In this document: one piece after another, positions 57,033 to 64,000 of the stretch
Layout: the number at the start of each line of letters is the position of its first letter
How positions within the stretch are numbered: position 1 is the first letter of the stretch
Source of the DNA: Alphaproteobacteria bacterium
Lineage (GTDB): Bacteria > Pseudomonadota > Alphaproteobacteria > Rhizobiales > Devosiaceae
Direction of reading: 5' to 3'
NCBI GenBank assembly: GCA_018828145.1
Contig: JAHJWO010000010.1
Span: forward strand, 124,001 to 188,000
DNA: 64,000 nt
Notes under the pieces: generated by a model
Database searches by the model: none
The model's input: only the letters and a program-made list of their open reading frames with translations
What the model was told of the DNA's origin: nothing
Program-made: the position numbers and the translations under genes

Positions 57033-57440
57033 ATGCCCACATCCATCTTCGTCAATCTGCCCGTCGCCGACCTGGATGAAGCCAAGGCGTTTTTCAGCGC
57101 GCTCGGCTTCAGCTTCGATGCCCAGTTCACCAATGAGGCGGGGGCCGCTCTGGTGATCGACGAGACAATCTATTTCATGCTGCTGACGCGGGAGAAGTTT
57201 GCCGAATTCATCACCCTGCCCATGGCCGATGCCAGGCAGGGGACGCAGGCGCTCTACGCCATTTCGCGCGAGAACCGCGCAGCGGTCGACGAGATCGTCG
57301 ACAAGGCCCTTGCGGCCGGCGCCACCGAACCGCGCCCCGCGCAGGATCACGGCTTCATGTATGCCCGCGCCTTTGCCGACCTGGACGGCCATATCTGGGA
57401 ATTCTTCTGGATGGACGTCAGCCTGATCCCCGCCACCTAG
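57033..57440 (+). CDS. VOC family protein (glyoxalase/extradiol type)
   Basis: A 135-residue protein with SIFVNLPVADLDEAKAFFSA, then ALGFSF, and a C-terminal FADLDGHIWEFFWMDVS in which the Glu could bind metal. The pattern is that of the group related to bleomycin-resistance and lactoylglutathione lyase-like proteins, with the glyoxalase second His absent. The ATG at 57033 follows GGGAG. It is convergent with the family 8 glycosyltransferase (4-nt gap). Confidence 0.85.
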   Translation: MPTSIFVNLPVADLDEAKAFFSALGFSFDAQFTNEAGAALVIDETIYFMLLTREKFAEFITLPMADARQGTQALYAISRENRAAVDEIVDKALAAGATEPRPAQDHGFMYARAFADLDGHIWEFFWMDVSLIPAT

Positions 57441-57444
57441 CGGT

Positions 57445-58302
57445 TTAGGCCAGCCGCAGCCAGCGCCGGAGCAGGCCCGCCATCCGCTCGCGCCGGTACT
57501 GGTAGAAATACCGGTTGGTCATCAGGTGCCGATAGGTCCGCTTGAAGGCGACGCGCGACCAGATGAACCAGGGCTTGGGATTGGCCGAATAGTGCAGGAT
57601 ATGCGGATCGAGGATCTCGTGCGCCGGCTCGGGCTTCTGCAGGTTCCAGCGATAGCCCAGCTCGAGGATTCGGCCCTTGAAGGCGAAATTGATGATGTCC
57701 TGGTCGTAGTAGAACATGTCGATTTCCGACTGCGGCAGGCTCTCCCGCAGTACCGCGGCAAAGTCGATGCCGCGATACTGCGCCATGTCGATGAGCATGA
57801 CGCCGGAGTTGAAATAGGGCTCGGCCATGGAAAAGGCATTGCGGGTCCGCAGGTCGGTGCCGGCAATGCAATGCAGCCGGTCCGGCTGCAGGGCCGCGGC
57901 AATCGCCTTGCCGCTCATGTCGATATGGAACAGCTGCTCGATCGGGCTGCGCACGAAAATGTCGCTGTCGAGATAGAGCACCCGCTCGATATCGGCCGGC
58001 AGCAGCTCACCCATGAACAGGCGGGCATAGATGACGGGCCGGAAGCGCCGCATGCGGATCGTCGGGAAGCTGGCGATGCGGTCGCCGAAGAGGCCCTGGT
58101 CATCCAGCGCGATGTGGTTCAGCGTAGCGCCATAGTCCGTACCGATGGAATCGATGGCCGCCCGGTGCTCGGCCGAAAGGCCCAGCGTCAGCAGGTGAAA
58201 GCGGAGCTGTTCGGGATGCCTGGTGGTGAGGCACACCGACCGCATGCTGGCATAGGCCGGCGCCCAGAAGCCGTCATCGAACGCCAATGCGATGTCGATC
58301 AT
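57445..58302 (-). CDS. Glycosyltransferase family 8 protein
   Basis: A 285-residue retaining GT8 enzyme. The DxD metal motif is in RVLYLDSDIFVRSPI, the nucleotide site in the N-terminal IDIALAFDDGFWAPAYASMR, and the C-terminal HYSANPKPW corresponds to the HxxGxxKPW motif with Ala-Asn for Gly. Relatives add galactose or glucose to LPS core or capsular glycans. It probably acts on the cytoplasmic face. It has no glycan cluster nearby. Confidence 0.88.
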   Translation of the reverse strand: MIDIALAFDDGFWAPAYASMRSVCLTTRHPEQLRFHLLTLGLSAEHRAAIDSIGTDYGATLNHIALDDQGLFGDRIASFPTIRMRRFRPVIYARLFMGELLPADIERVLYLDSDIFVRSPIEQLFHIDMSGKAIAAALQPDRLHCIAGTDLRTRNAFSMAEPYFNSGVMLIDMAQYRGIDFAAVLRESLPQSEIDMFYYDQDIINFAFKGRILELGYRWNLQKPEPAHEILDPHILHYSANPKPWFIWSRVAFKRTYRHLMTNRYFYQYRRERMAGLLRRWLRLA

Positions 58303-58327
58303 GTCGCCTCACAGCCAGCCTATTCGT

Positions 58328-58393
58328 GCCATTCGGGCTCAGCCCTCATGGCCTTGGGACCTGAAATCGCCCCACCGGGGCGATTTTCACGGT
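58328..58393 (-). repeat. Divergent family A repeat (copy 4, reversed)
   Basis: Read on the minus strand it has GACCGTGAAAATCG, stem ATCGCCCC/GGGGCGAT, then AAGGCCATGAGGGCTGAGCC and GAATGGC. It keeps the second half of the element but has lost the parS-like start. It lies just after dnaJ and before the glycosyltransferase gene on the same strand. Confidence 0.65.
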
Positions 58394-58394
58394 C

Positions 58395-59528
58395 TCAAGC
58401 CTCGAACATTTTCTTGAGCTTGTCGAAGAAGCCGCCCGAGGTCGGGCTGGTTTCCTGGGTTTCGAGCTTGGCGAATTCCTCGAGCAGCTCACGCTGGCGC
58501 CGGCTCAGGGCCTGCGGCGTCTCGATATCGAGCTGCACATAGAGATCCCCGACATCCTTGCTCCGCAGTACCGGCATGCCCTTGCCCTTGAGGCGGACGC
58601 GCTGGCCTGGCTGGGTGCCGGCCGCGACCTTGACCTTGGCCCGGGCATTGTCGAGCGTCGGCACTTCGAATTCGCCGCCCAGCGCCGCGGTGGTCATGGC
58701 GATGGGCACCCGGGCATAAAGATCGGCCCCGTCGCGCTGGAACAGCTCATGCGGGCGGATCGAGATGAAGATATAAAGATCGCCCGGCGGACCGCCTCGC
58801 AGGCCGGCCTCGCCCTCATTGGCCAGCCGGATACGGGTGCCGTCCTCGATACCCTTGGGAATGTCGACGGAAAGCTTGCGGTTTTCCTGCCGGCGCCCCT
58901 GGCCGCCGCAATCTGTGCAGGGCTGGTCCATCATCTGGCCGCGGCCCTGGCAGACCGGGCAGGTGCGTTCGATGGTGAAAAAGCCCTGCGCCGCGCGCAC
59001 TTTGCCGTGGCCATTGCACTGGCGGCAGGTATGGGTGCCGGTGCCCGGCTTGGCGCCGGCTCCGTCGCAGGTGGTGCAGCCCACCAGGGTCGGCACGTCG
59101 ATCTCGACGGTGCGCCCCTCAAAGCTCTCTTCGAGGCTGATTTCGAGATTGTAGCGCAGGTCGCTGCCGCGCAGCTTGGCCGCGCCGCCACCGCCGCGCC
59201 GGCCGCCGCCCATGAAGTCGCCGAAGATATCGTCGAAGATGTCGGACATGGAGGAGGTGAATTCGGGGCCGAAGCCACCGGCGCCGCCGCGCCCGCCGCC
59301 ATTCTCGAAGGCGGCGTGGCCGAAGCGGTCATAGGCGGCGCGCTTCTGGCCGTCCTTGAGCGCGTCATAGGCCTCGTTGATTTCCTTGAACTTGGCTTCC
59401 GCCTCATGATTACCCGGATTGCGGTCCGGGTGATGCTGCATGGCGAGCTTGCGATAGGCGCTCTTGAGCGCCGCGTCGTCGGCGCCCTTCTGGACGCCGA
59501 GTACCTCGTAGAAATCCCGTTTGGACAA
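58395..59528 (-). CDS. dnaJ: Chaperone DnaJ
   Basis: A 377-residue Hsp40. The J domain has HPD at residues 33-35 ([12 protein letters not shown]), followed by a Gly-rich linker with [11 protein letters not shown], four CxxCxGxG zinc repeats (for example CRQCNGHG and CPVCQGRG) and C-terminal substrate domains. The start is TTG at 59528 with GGAG 9 nt upstream, giving [13 protein letters not shown], the family start. DnaK is not adjacent: two genes intervene. Confidence 0.96.
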   Translation of the reverse strand: MSKRDFYEVLGVQKGADDAALKSAYRKLAMQHHPDRNPGNHEAEAKFKEINEAYDALKDGQKRAAYDRFGHAAFENGGGRGGAGGFGPEFTSSMSDIFDDIFGDFMGGGRRGGGGAAKLRGSDLRYNLEISLEESFEGRTVEIDVPTLVGCTTCDGAGAKPGTGTHTCRQCNGHGKVRAAQGFFTIERTCPVCQGRGQMMDQPCTDCGGQGRRQENRKLSVDIPKGIEDGTRIRLANEGEAGLRGGPPGDLYIFISIRPHELFQRDGADLYARVPIAMTTAALGGEFEVPTLDNARAKVKVAAGTQPGQRVRLKGKGMPVLRSKDVGDLYVQLDIETPQALSRRQRELLEEFAKLETQETSPTSGGFFDKLKKMFEA

Positions 59529-59598
59529 AAACCACGTCTCCAATGCGATGCCGGTCGCGTCACGCGCGCCCCGCAAAATCTGAGCCCCAAGCACACCC

Positions 59599-59628
59599 TA
59601 GATGGCAATCGACCCCGCGGCCCGCAAG
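59599..59628 (-). promoter_or_regulatory. Candidate sigma-32 promoter for dnaJ
   Basis: On the minus strand CTTGCGG and TGCCATCTA are separated by 14 bp, about 70 nt upstream of the dnaJ TTG, close to the heat-shock pattern CTTGAAA-N12-15-CCCCATNTA with some mismatches. Confidence 0.4.
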
Positions 59629-59660
59629 GGGTCTGGGGTCGCGAGCGGCAAAACCATTGC

Positions 59661-59682
59661 CCCGCTCTTAGCAAGAGCGGGC
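59661..59682. terminator. Stem-loop between hydrolase and dnaJ
   Basis: CCCGCTCTT and AAGAGCGGG pair in a 9-bp stem with a 3-nt loop, 32 nt after the hydrolase stop on the minus strand. The downstream T-run is short (GGTTTTG), so termination may be partial. Confidence 0.6.
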
Positions 59683-59713
59683 AATCGCTTCAACATTAGT
59701 GATTCGGCAGGGG

Positions 59714-60778
59714 CTAGCTCTGGCGCTTCGGCGTGAAGGCCTTGCTCAGTGCATCGGCCGCGTCCGACTGGGCAAACAGCGCCTTGGTGACGACGAGGCC
59801 GAGGCCGAAAAAGCCCTGGGTCACGCCATGATAGGTCCAGCAATTGACCGGCACGCCGGCCGTCTCGAGAGCCTCCGCGAAAGCCTCGCCTTCCGAGCGC
59901 AGCGGGTCGATCTCGGCCAGCACCACAGTGGCGGGCGCCACGCCAGCGAGATCATCGCGCGATACGAGGTTGATACGGCTATCCGCCAATCCCGCCTCGT
60001 CCTCGAACAGATGCCGGTAGCGCCAGCGCATGGCCGGCAGGCCGATGGGCCGGGCGCGCAGCATCTCGCCATAGGATGGCGTGGCGAGGTCACCTCCGGC
60101 AATGGGGTGGATCAGCAGTTGATGCACCGGCTGGACGCCGCGTGCATCGCGGGCCGTCAGCGCGACATGGGCGGCCAGGTTGCCACCGGCATCCTCACCA
60201 GCCACGGCCAGGCGGCGCGGATCGCCTGCCAGCTTGCCCGCATTGTCCGCTAGCCAGCGCCAGGCCGCCCAGGCATCGTCATGGGCGGCGGGAAACTTGT
60301 GTTCGGGCGCCAGCCGGTAAGCCAGCGACATGACGATGGCGCCGGTCCGCCGGGCCAGCGCGCGTGCCGAGGCGTCATGGCTGTCGAGATCGCCGGTCAC
60401 AAAACCACCGCCATGGAAATAGAGCACCATCGGGTTGAGCCGGCTCAGCAGACCCGCCGGGCGATAGAGGCGCGCCGGCAACTCGCCATCGGCACCGGCC
60501 ACTGCAATATCCTCGACGGCCACGCCGTCATCGGGTCGCTCGCGGCTCTGCTGGCCGAGAATGGCGGCAATGGCCTCGGCCGCGCGCGGCTGGCGCCGGG
60601 CGGCATCTGGGGTCAGCATTTCCAGCGGCCGTGCGCCGATCTCGCCCAGCCGGTCCAGCACATGCTTCATATCGGCGTCGAGCCGGTTTGCCGGATCGCC
60701 CGAGATCAGTTCGGCGAGGCGGCCAATGGAATCCGACGGAGCTGCGGCCATCGGGTAAGGCTGGTGGGAATCGTCCAT
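59714..60778 (-). CDS. Alpha/beta hydrolase-fold protein, HSL-like, with nucleophile Ser replaced by Asp
   Basis: A 354-residue protein of the hormone-sensitive-lipase-like group. The oxyanion motif HGGG is at residues 122-125 (VLYFHGGGFVTGD). The usual GDSAGG elbow reads VAGEDAGGNLAAH, putting Asp at 196 where the catalytic Ser should be. Candidate acid Asp291 (LAEIDPLRSEG) and His317 (WTYHGVTQGF) are present. Asp nucleophiles occur in dehalogenases and epoxide hydrolases, so activity may be altered rather than lost. ATG at 60778 has GAGG upstream. It lies between dnaK and dnaJ. Confidence 0.85.
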   Translation of the reverse strand: MDDSHQPYPMAAAPSDSIGRLAELISGDPANRLDADMKHVLDRLGEIGARPLEMLTPDAARRQPRAAEAIAAILGQQSRERPDDGVAVEDIAVAGADGELPARLYRPAGLLSRLNPMVLYFHGGGFVTGDLDSHDASARALARRTGAIVMSLAYRLAPEHKFPAAHDDAWAAWRWLADNAGKLAGDPRRLAVAGEDAGGNLAAHVALTARDARGVQPVHQLLIHPIAGGDLATPSYGEMLRARPIGLPAMRWRYRHLFEDEAGLADSRINLVSRDDLAGVAPATVVLAEIDPLRSEGEAFAEALETAGVPVNCWTYHGVTQGFFGLGLVVTKALFAQSDAADALSKAFTPKRQS

Positions 60779-60936
60779 GGCGGCGCCTCGCTTTTGCGTG
60801 ACATCTGTTTGACCGCCAAAACCGGCCCGCAATTTGGCCCAATCATGGGCATTTCAAGGCCGCAGCCGAATGCATGGCGGCTCCGACGCCTCGCCACGAC
60901 ATGGAAAGGCCCCGGATCGCTCCAGGGCCGAATACG

Positions 60937-61030
60937 GATTCACGTGAAACTTATCGCCGGCCCTGCGGGCAAAATTGCTCCGGTGGAGCAATTTTAGGCG
61001 AGAAGGCCATGAGGCCTATGGCCGAATGGC
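60937..61030 (+). repeat. Dispersed repeat, family A copy 3
   Basis: GATTCACGTGAAACTTATCG start, hairpin stem ATTGCTCC/GGAGCAAT, then AGAAGGCCATGAGGCCTATG and an end at GAATGGC. It fills a third of the 283-bp gap between the hydrolase start and the hypothetical gene at 61062. The remainder of the gap shows nothing recognisable. Confidence 0.9.
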
Positions 61031-61061
61031 TGAGCCGAGGGGGCTCATGGCAAGCCGGCAA

Positions 61062-61523
61062 CTAAGCCGCCACCGTCTCGCCCATGGCCACGCCCTGGTC
61101 CATCAGCTTCTTGCGGGCCGCATTGACCACGTCGACGCTGAAGGCGTCTTCATTGTTGATGACGATGGCCTCGCCGGTCAGGTCGCTGCGGTTATGCGCA
61201 ACGAGCTTTTCAAAGCCATCGCTGAGCTCGGGGGCCATCATCATGTCCGACAGCACTTTGACGGCGCCGACGCGCTTGTGCTTGGAGCGGATCTTGATCA
61301 GCTTGGTGGAGCGGCCATTGTCGGCAGTGCGGAACTCTTCGGCGGCAACGAGGCCGGTGAAGAAGGCGCGCTCGACGGCATCGGTATGGGCGGCGCCGGC
61401 CAGCTCGGCAATGCGCATCTGGCAGCCGAAGGCGAGGTCGTCATAGCCAAGCCGGACGGCATTGCCCATGAGTTTGCGCAGCTTGTCCGGGTCGGTGAAG
61501 GTCTGGGGGTCTGGAATGTTCAT
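61062..61523 (-). CDS. Hypothetical protein near dnaK
   Basis: A 153-residue soluble, mainly helical protein beginning MNIPDPQTFTDPDKLRKLMG and ending QGVAMGETVAA. It contains RIAELAGAAHTDAVERAFFT and KLIKIRSKHKRVGAVKVLSD, the latter basic enough to bind nucleic acid. No family recognised. The ATG at 61523 is chosen; an in-frame start at 61550 would add nine residues. Its 5' end is 118 nt downstream of the dnaK terminator. Confidence 0.75.
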   Translation of the reverse strand: MNIPDPQTFTDPDKLRKLMGNAVRLGYDDLAFGCQMRIAELAGAAHTDAVERAFFTGLVAAEEFRTADNGRSTKLIKIRSKHKRVGAVKVLSDMMMAPELSDGFEKLVAHNRSDLTGEAIVINNEDAFSVDVVNAARKKLMDQGVAMGETVAA

Positions 61524-61640
61524 GGGCCACCATAGGCCATCCCGGCGCAATTAGCGAATGATAACGGAATTTGCGAATGGCGGTGAAGTCAAGGCGATGA
61601 CGCAGGCGGCATGACCCCCTGCGCGTCCGGGCTCGCCGGC

Positions 61641-61671
61641 AAAACAAAAGGGCCCGGCTTGCGCCGGACCC
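61641..61671 (-). terminator. Terminator after dnaK
   Basis: On the minus strand GGGTCCGGC and GCCGGGCCC pair around GCAA, followed by TTTTGTTTT. It lies about 25 nt beyond the dnaK stop and would separate dnaK from the genes leading to dnaJ. Confidence 0.85.
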
Positions 61672-61694
61672 TCTCGATCTAGACTGACTTGAGC

Positions 61695-63608
61695 TTAGGC
61701 CGACTTCTTGTCGTCGTCGTCCTTGACCTCTTCGAAGTCGGCGTCGACCACGTCGTCGTCGCCATCATCGTCAGTGCCATTGGCCTTGGCTTCGGCTTCA
61801 GCCTGGCTGGCCTTGTACATGGCCTCGCCCAGCTTCATCGACGCCTGCGCCAGCGCTTCGGTCTTTTCCTTGATCAGCTCGCCATCCTCGCCCTCGATCA
61901 CGGCCTTGAGCTCGGTGATCGCGGTTTCGATGGCGGTCTTGTCCTCGGCCGAAACCTTGTCGCCATATTCCTTGAGCGACTTTTCGGTCGAGTGGATCAG
62001 GCTTTCGCCCTGGTTCTTGGCTTCGACCGACTCGCGCTTCTTCTTGTCGGCTTCGGCGTTCTGCTCGGCTTCCTTGACCATCTTTTCGATGTCGGCGTCG
62101 CTGAGGCCACCCGAAGCCTGGATGCGGATCTGCTGCTCCTTGCCGGTGCCCTTGTCCTTGGCCGAAACCTGCACGATGCCGTTGGCATCGATGTCGAAGG
62201 TCACTTCGATCTGCGGCACGCCGCGCGGTGCGGGCGGAATGCCGGCCAGGTCGAAATTGCCCAGCAGCTTGTTGTTGGCGGCCATTTCGCGCTCACCCTG
62301 GAACACCCGGATGGTCACGGCGCTCTGGCTGTCCTCGGCGGTCGAGAAGGTCTGGCTCTTCTTGGTCGGAATGGTCGTGTTGCGATCGATCAGGCGGGTG
62401 AAGACGCCACCCAGGGTCTCGATGCCCAGGCTCAGCGGGGTCACGTCGAGCAGCAGCACGTCCTTGACGTCGCCCTGCAGCACGCCGGCCTGGATGGCCG
62501 CGCCCAGCGCCACCACTTCGTCCGGGTTCACGCCCTTGTGCGGCTCCTTGCCGAACAGTTGCTTGACCACTTCCTGCACCTTGGGCATGCGGCTCATGCC
62601 ACCGACCAGCACGACTTCGTCGATCTGGCTGGCCGTGATGCCGGCATCCTTCATCGCCAGCTTGCACGGCTCGATGGTGCGCTGGATCAGGTCGTCGACC
62701 AGCGATTCGAGCTTGGAGCGGCTGAGCTTGAGCGTCAGGTGCTTGGGGCCCGATGCGTCGGCAGTGATGAAGGGCAGGTTGATTTCGGTCTGGGTCGAGC
62801 TCGAGAGTTCGATCTTGGCCTTTTCGGCGGCTTCCTTGAGACGCTGCAAAGCGAGCTTGTCGGAGCGCAGGTCGATGCCCTGCTCCTTCTTGAACTCGTC
62901 GGCCAGGTAGTCGACCAGGCGCATGTCGAAGTCTTCGCCACCCAGGAACGTGTCGCCATTGGTGGACTTCACTTCGAAGACGCCATCGCCGATCTCGAGG
63001 ATCGACACGTCGAACGTGCCGCCACCCAGGTCATAGACCGCGATGGTGCCGGTATTCTTCTTGTCGAGGCCATAGGCGAGCGCCGCAGCGGTGGGCTCGT
63101 TGATGATGCGCAGCACTTCAAGGCCGGCAATCTTGCCCGCATCCTTGGTGGCCTGGCGCTGGCTGTCGTTGAAATAGGCGGGAACGGTGATGACGGCCTG
63201 CGTGACGGTCTCGCCGAGATAGGATTCGGCGGTTTCCTTCATCTTCTGCAGGATCATGGCCGAGACCTGGCTCGGCGAATACTTTTCACCCGAGGCTTCC
63301 ACCCACGCGTCGCCATTGTCCGCCTTGACGATCTTGAAGGGCACAAGGTTCTTGTCCTTGGCCACGACAGCGTCGTCGAAACGGCGGCCGATCAGGCGCT
63401 TCACCGCAAACAGGGTGCCTTCGGGATTGGTGACCGCCTGGCGCTTGGCCGGCTGGCCGACGAGACGCTCGCCATCCTTACTGAAGGCGACCATCGAGGG
63501 GGTGGTGCGCGCCCCTTCCGCGTTTTCGATAACCTTGGGATTGGTGCCGTCCATCACTGCGACGCAGCTATTGGTGGTGCCCAGATCGATACCGATGACT
63601 TTAGCCAT
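61695..63608 (-). CDS. dnaK: Chaperone DnaK (Hsp70)
   Basis: A 637-residue Hsp70. The ATPase domain has [54 protein letters not shown] and [20 protein letters not shown]; the substrate domain and helical lid follow, and the acidic tail is [16 protein letters not shown]. The ATG at 63608 has GAGG upstream. It has its own terminator and a strong heat-shock-type promoter, and dnaJ is about 2.2 kb further on rather than adjacent. Confidence 0.98.
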   Translation of the reverse strand: MAKVIGIDLGTTNSCVAVMDGTNPKVIENAEGARTTPSMVAFSKDGERLVGQPAKRQAVTNPEGTLFAVKRLIGRRFDDAVVAKDKNLVPFKIVKADNGDAWVEASGEKYSPSQVSAMILQKMKETAESYLGETVTQAVITVPAYFNDSQRQATKDAGKIAGLEVLRIINEPTAAALAYGLDKKNTGTIAVYDLGGGTFDVSILEIGDGVFEVKSTNGDTFLGGEDFDMRLVDYLADEFKKEQGIDLRSDKLALQRLKEAAEKAKIELSSSTQTEINLPFITADASGPKHLTLKLSRSKLESLVDDLIQRTIEPCKLAMKDAGITASQIDEVVLVGGMSRMPKVQEVVKQLFGKEPHKGVNPDEVVALGAAIQAGVLQGDVKDVLLLDVTPLSLGIETLGGVFTRLIDRNTTIPTKKSQTFSTAEDSQSAVTIRVFQGEREMAANNKLLGNFDLAGIPPAPRGVPQIEVTFDIDANGIVQVSAKDKGTGKEQQIRIQASGGLSDADIEKMVKEAEQNAEADKKKRESVEAKNQGESLIHSTEKSLKEYGDKVSAEDKTAIETAITELKAVIEGEDGELIKEKTEALAQASMKLGEAMYKASQAEAEAKANGTDDDGDDDVVDADFEEVKDDDDKKSA

Positions 63609-63725
63609 TACTCTAGCCTCTCTTTCAGCAAACCCATACTGGCGCCCTCCGCTGGGAAGCAGCGCCGTGGCCGCAAGGGCCGGGTTCCTTGCACTGGAAT
63701 GCGCCCTTGTCAGGGCTTACGGGCT

Positions 63726-63754
63726 ATATAGGGGGGGCGCCCAAAGGCTTCAAG
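63726..63754 (-). promoter_or_regulatory. RpoH (sigma-32) promoter for dnaK
   Basis: On the minus strand CTTG and CCTATAT are separated by 18 bp, matching the alphaproteobacterial heat-shock consensus CTTG-N17-18-CYTATNT. It lies about 120 nt upstream of the dnaK ATG. CTTGAAG also fits the E. coli -35. Confidence 0.78.
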
Positions 63755-63819
63755 CGCCTCGCGGGCAAATCTGCCCCGGGCCGATGGGGCCAGCGCCTGG
63801 CTGGCCCCGCCAAACGCAC

Positions 63820-64000
63820 TCAGTCGGTCAGCGTATATTCGCCGAGCTCGCAGATATCGACTTCATAGACTTCGAGCAGGGCGCCCTCGCCGGTCTCGAA
63901 GCGGAAGTCATAGAGGCACTGGTCCGAGCCATCGCCGATGAAGACTGTGCCCTGCATGCCCGGCTCGAGCGTGCCGGTCTCGCCCAGCAGGTCTTCGCCC
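63820..64000 (-). CDS. Hypothetical protein (C-terminal 60 residues; 5' end outside window)
   Basis: The minus strand is open from the right edge to a TGA at 63822-63820, encoding GEDLLGETGTLEPGMQGTVF, then IGDGSDQCLYDFRFETGEG and a C terminus YEVDICELGEYTLTD. Two Cys (DQCLYD, DICELG) and a beta-rich pattern suggest a small secreted or periplasmic protein, but the N terminus is not visible. It reads toward dnaK on the same strand with a 211-bp gap containing the heat-shock promoter. Confidence 0.7.
   Translation of the reverse strand, partial: GEDLLGETGTLEPGMQGTVFIGDGSDQCLYDFRFETGEGALLEVYEVDICELGEYTLTD

Overview
This is a GC-rich, densely coded chromosomal segment from an alphaproteobacterium of the order Hyphomicrobiales (Rhizobiales). 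Gene content and order look most like Devosia or a close relative. The genus is an inference from general familiarity with gene neighbourhoods, not from a search. Supporting signs are the blocks ccmABCDG, DUF1674-htpX-rsmB-heparinase-purH, rimM-trmD-rplS, parB-parA-rsmG-mnmG-mnmE-rho-hemJ-hemE, maf-aroE-coaE-dnaQ-secB and hslV-GNAT-hslU, with RpoH-type, CtrA-type and GANTC signals. I saw no rRNA, tRNA, CRISPR array, insertion sequence, prophage or integrase. Almost everything is housekeeping.

Layout. 1-4.6 kb: 5' part of aconitase (minus), the cytochrome c maturation operon ccmABCDG, and a small orphan Flp-pilin-like ORF. 4.6-14.6 kb: an SDHAF4-like protein, htpX, rsmB, heparinase II/III family protein, purH, a Wzx-like flippase, leuC with a small metallopeptidase, and a coiled-coil protein. 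14.6-20.2 kb: a hypothetical gene, rimM-trmD-rplS, an exonuclease III-family gene, a lone cyclic-nucleotide-binding domain, an orphan OmpR-type regulator and the YggS PLP protein. 20.4-24.5 kb: leuS-lptE-holA.

24.5-36.6 kb is the replication and partition heart of the window. parB, parA, rsmG, mnmG, mnmE, rho, hemJ and hemE all point left and maf, aroE, coaE and dnaQ point right. The gene-free stretch between hemE and maf (33363-33786) holds two perfect CtrA boxes, DnaA-box-like sequences and six GANTC methylation sites, and is very probably oriC. Five parS-like sites, one of them a perfect 16-mer, lie within 4.4 kb around parAB-rsmG-mnmG.

36.6-48 kb: secB, fxsA, a Tim44-like gene, an Smr protein and an XRE regulator; then hslV-GNAT-hslU divergent from a histidine operon (hisB, DUF2628, hisH, hisA, a small membrane protein, hisF, hisE) that runs into coaA. 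48-58 kb: dapB, gpmA, DNA repair genes (Ada-like, nth), a TetR gene divergent from a DUF2214 membrane protein, a PfkB kinase, a TIM-barrel isomerase overlapping pyrF, and small redox/VOC genes and a family 8 glycosyltransferase. 58-64 kb: dnaJ and dnaK, separated by an alpha/beta hydrolase-fold gene and a hypothetical gene, each with a likely heat-shock promoter.

Non-coding structure is the most unusual content. A roughly 93-bp dispersed repeat occurs in three clear copies and one divergent copy. It contains a hairpin whose stem shows compensatory base changes between copies, and its three clear copies begin with a parS-like palindrome. A second family of C/G-tract inverted repeats sits mainly between convergent genes.
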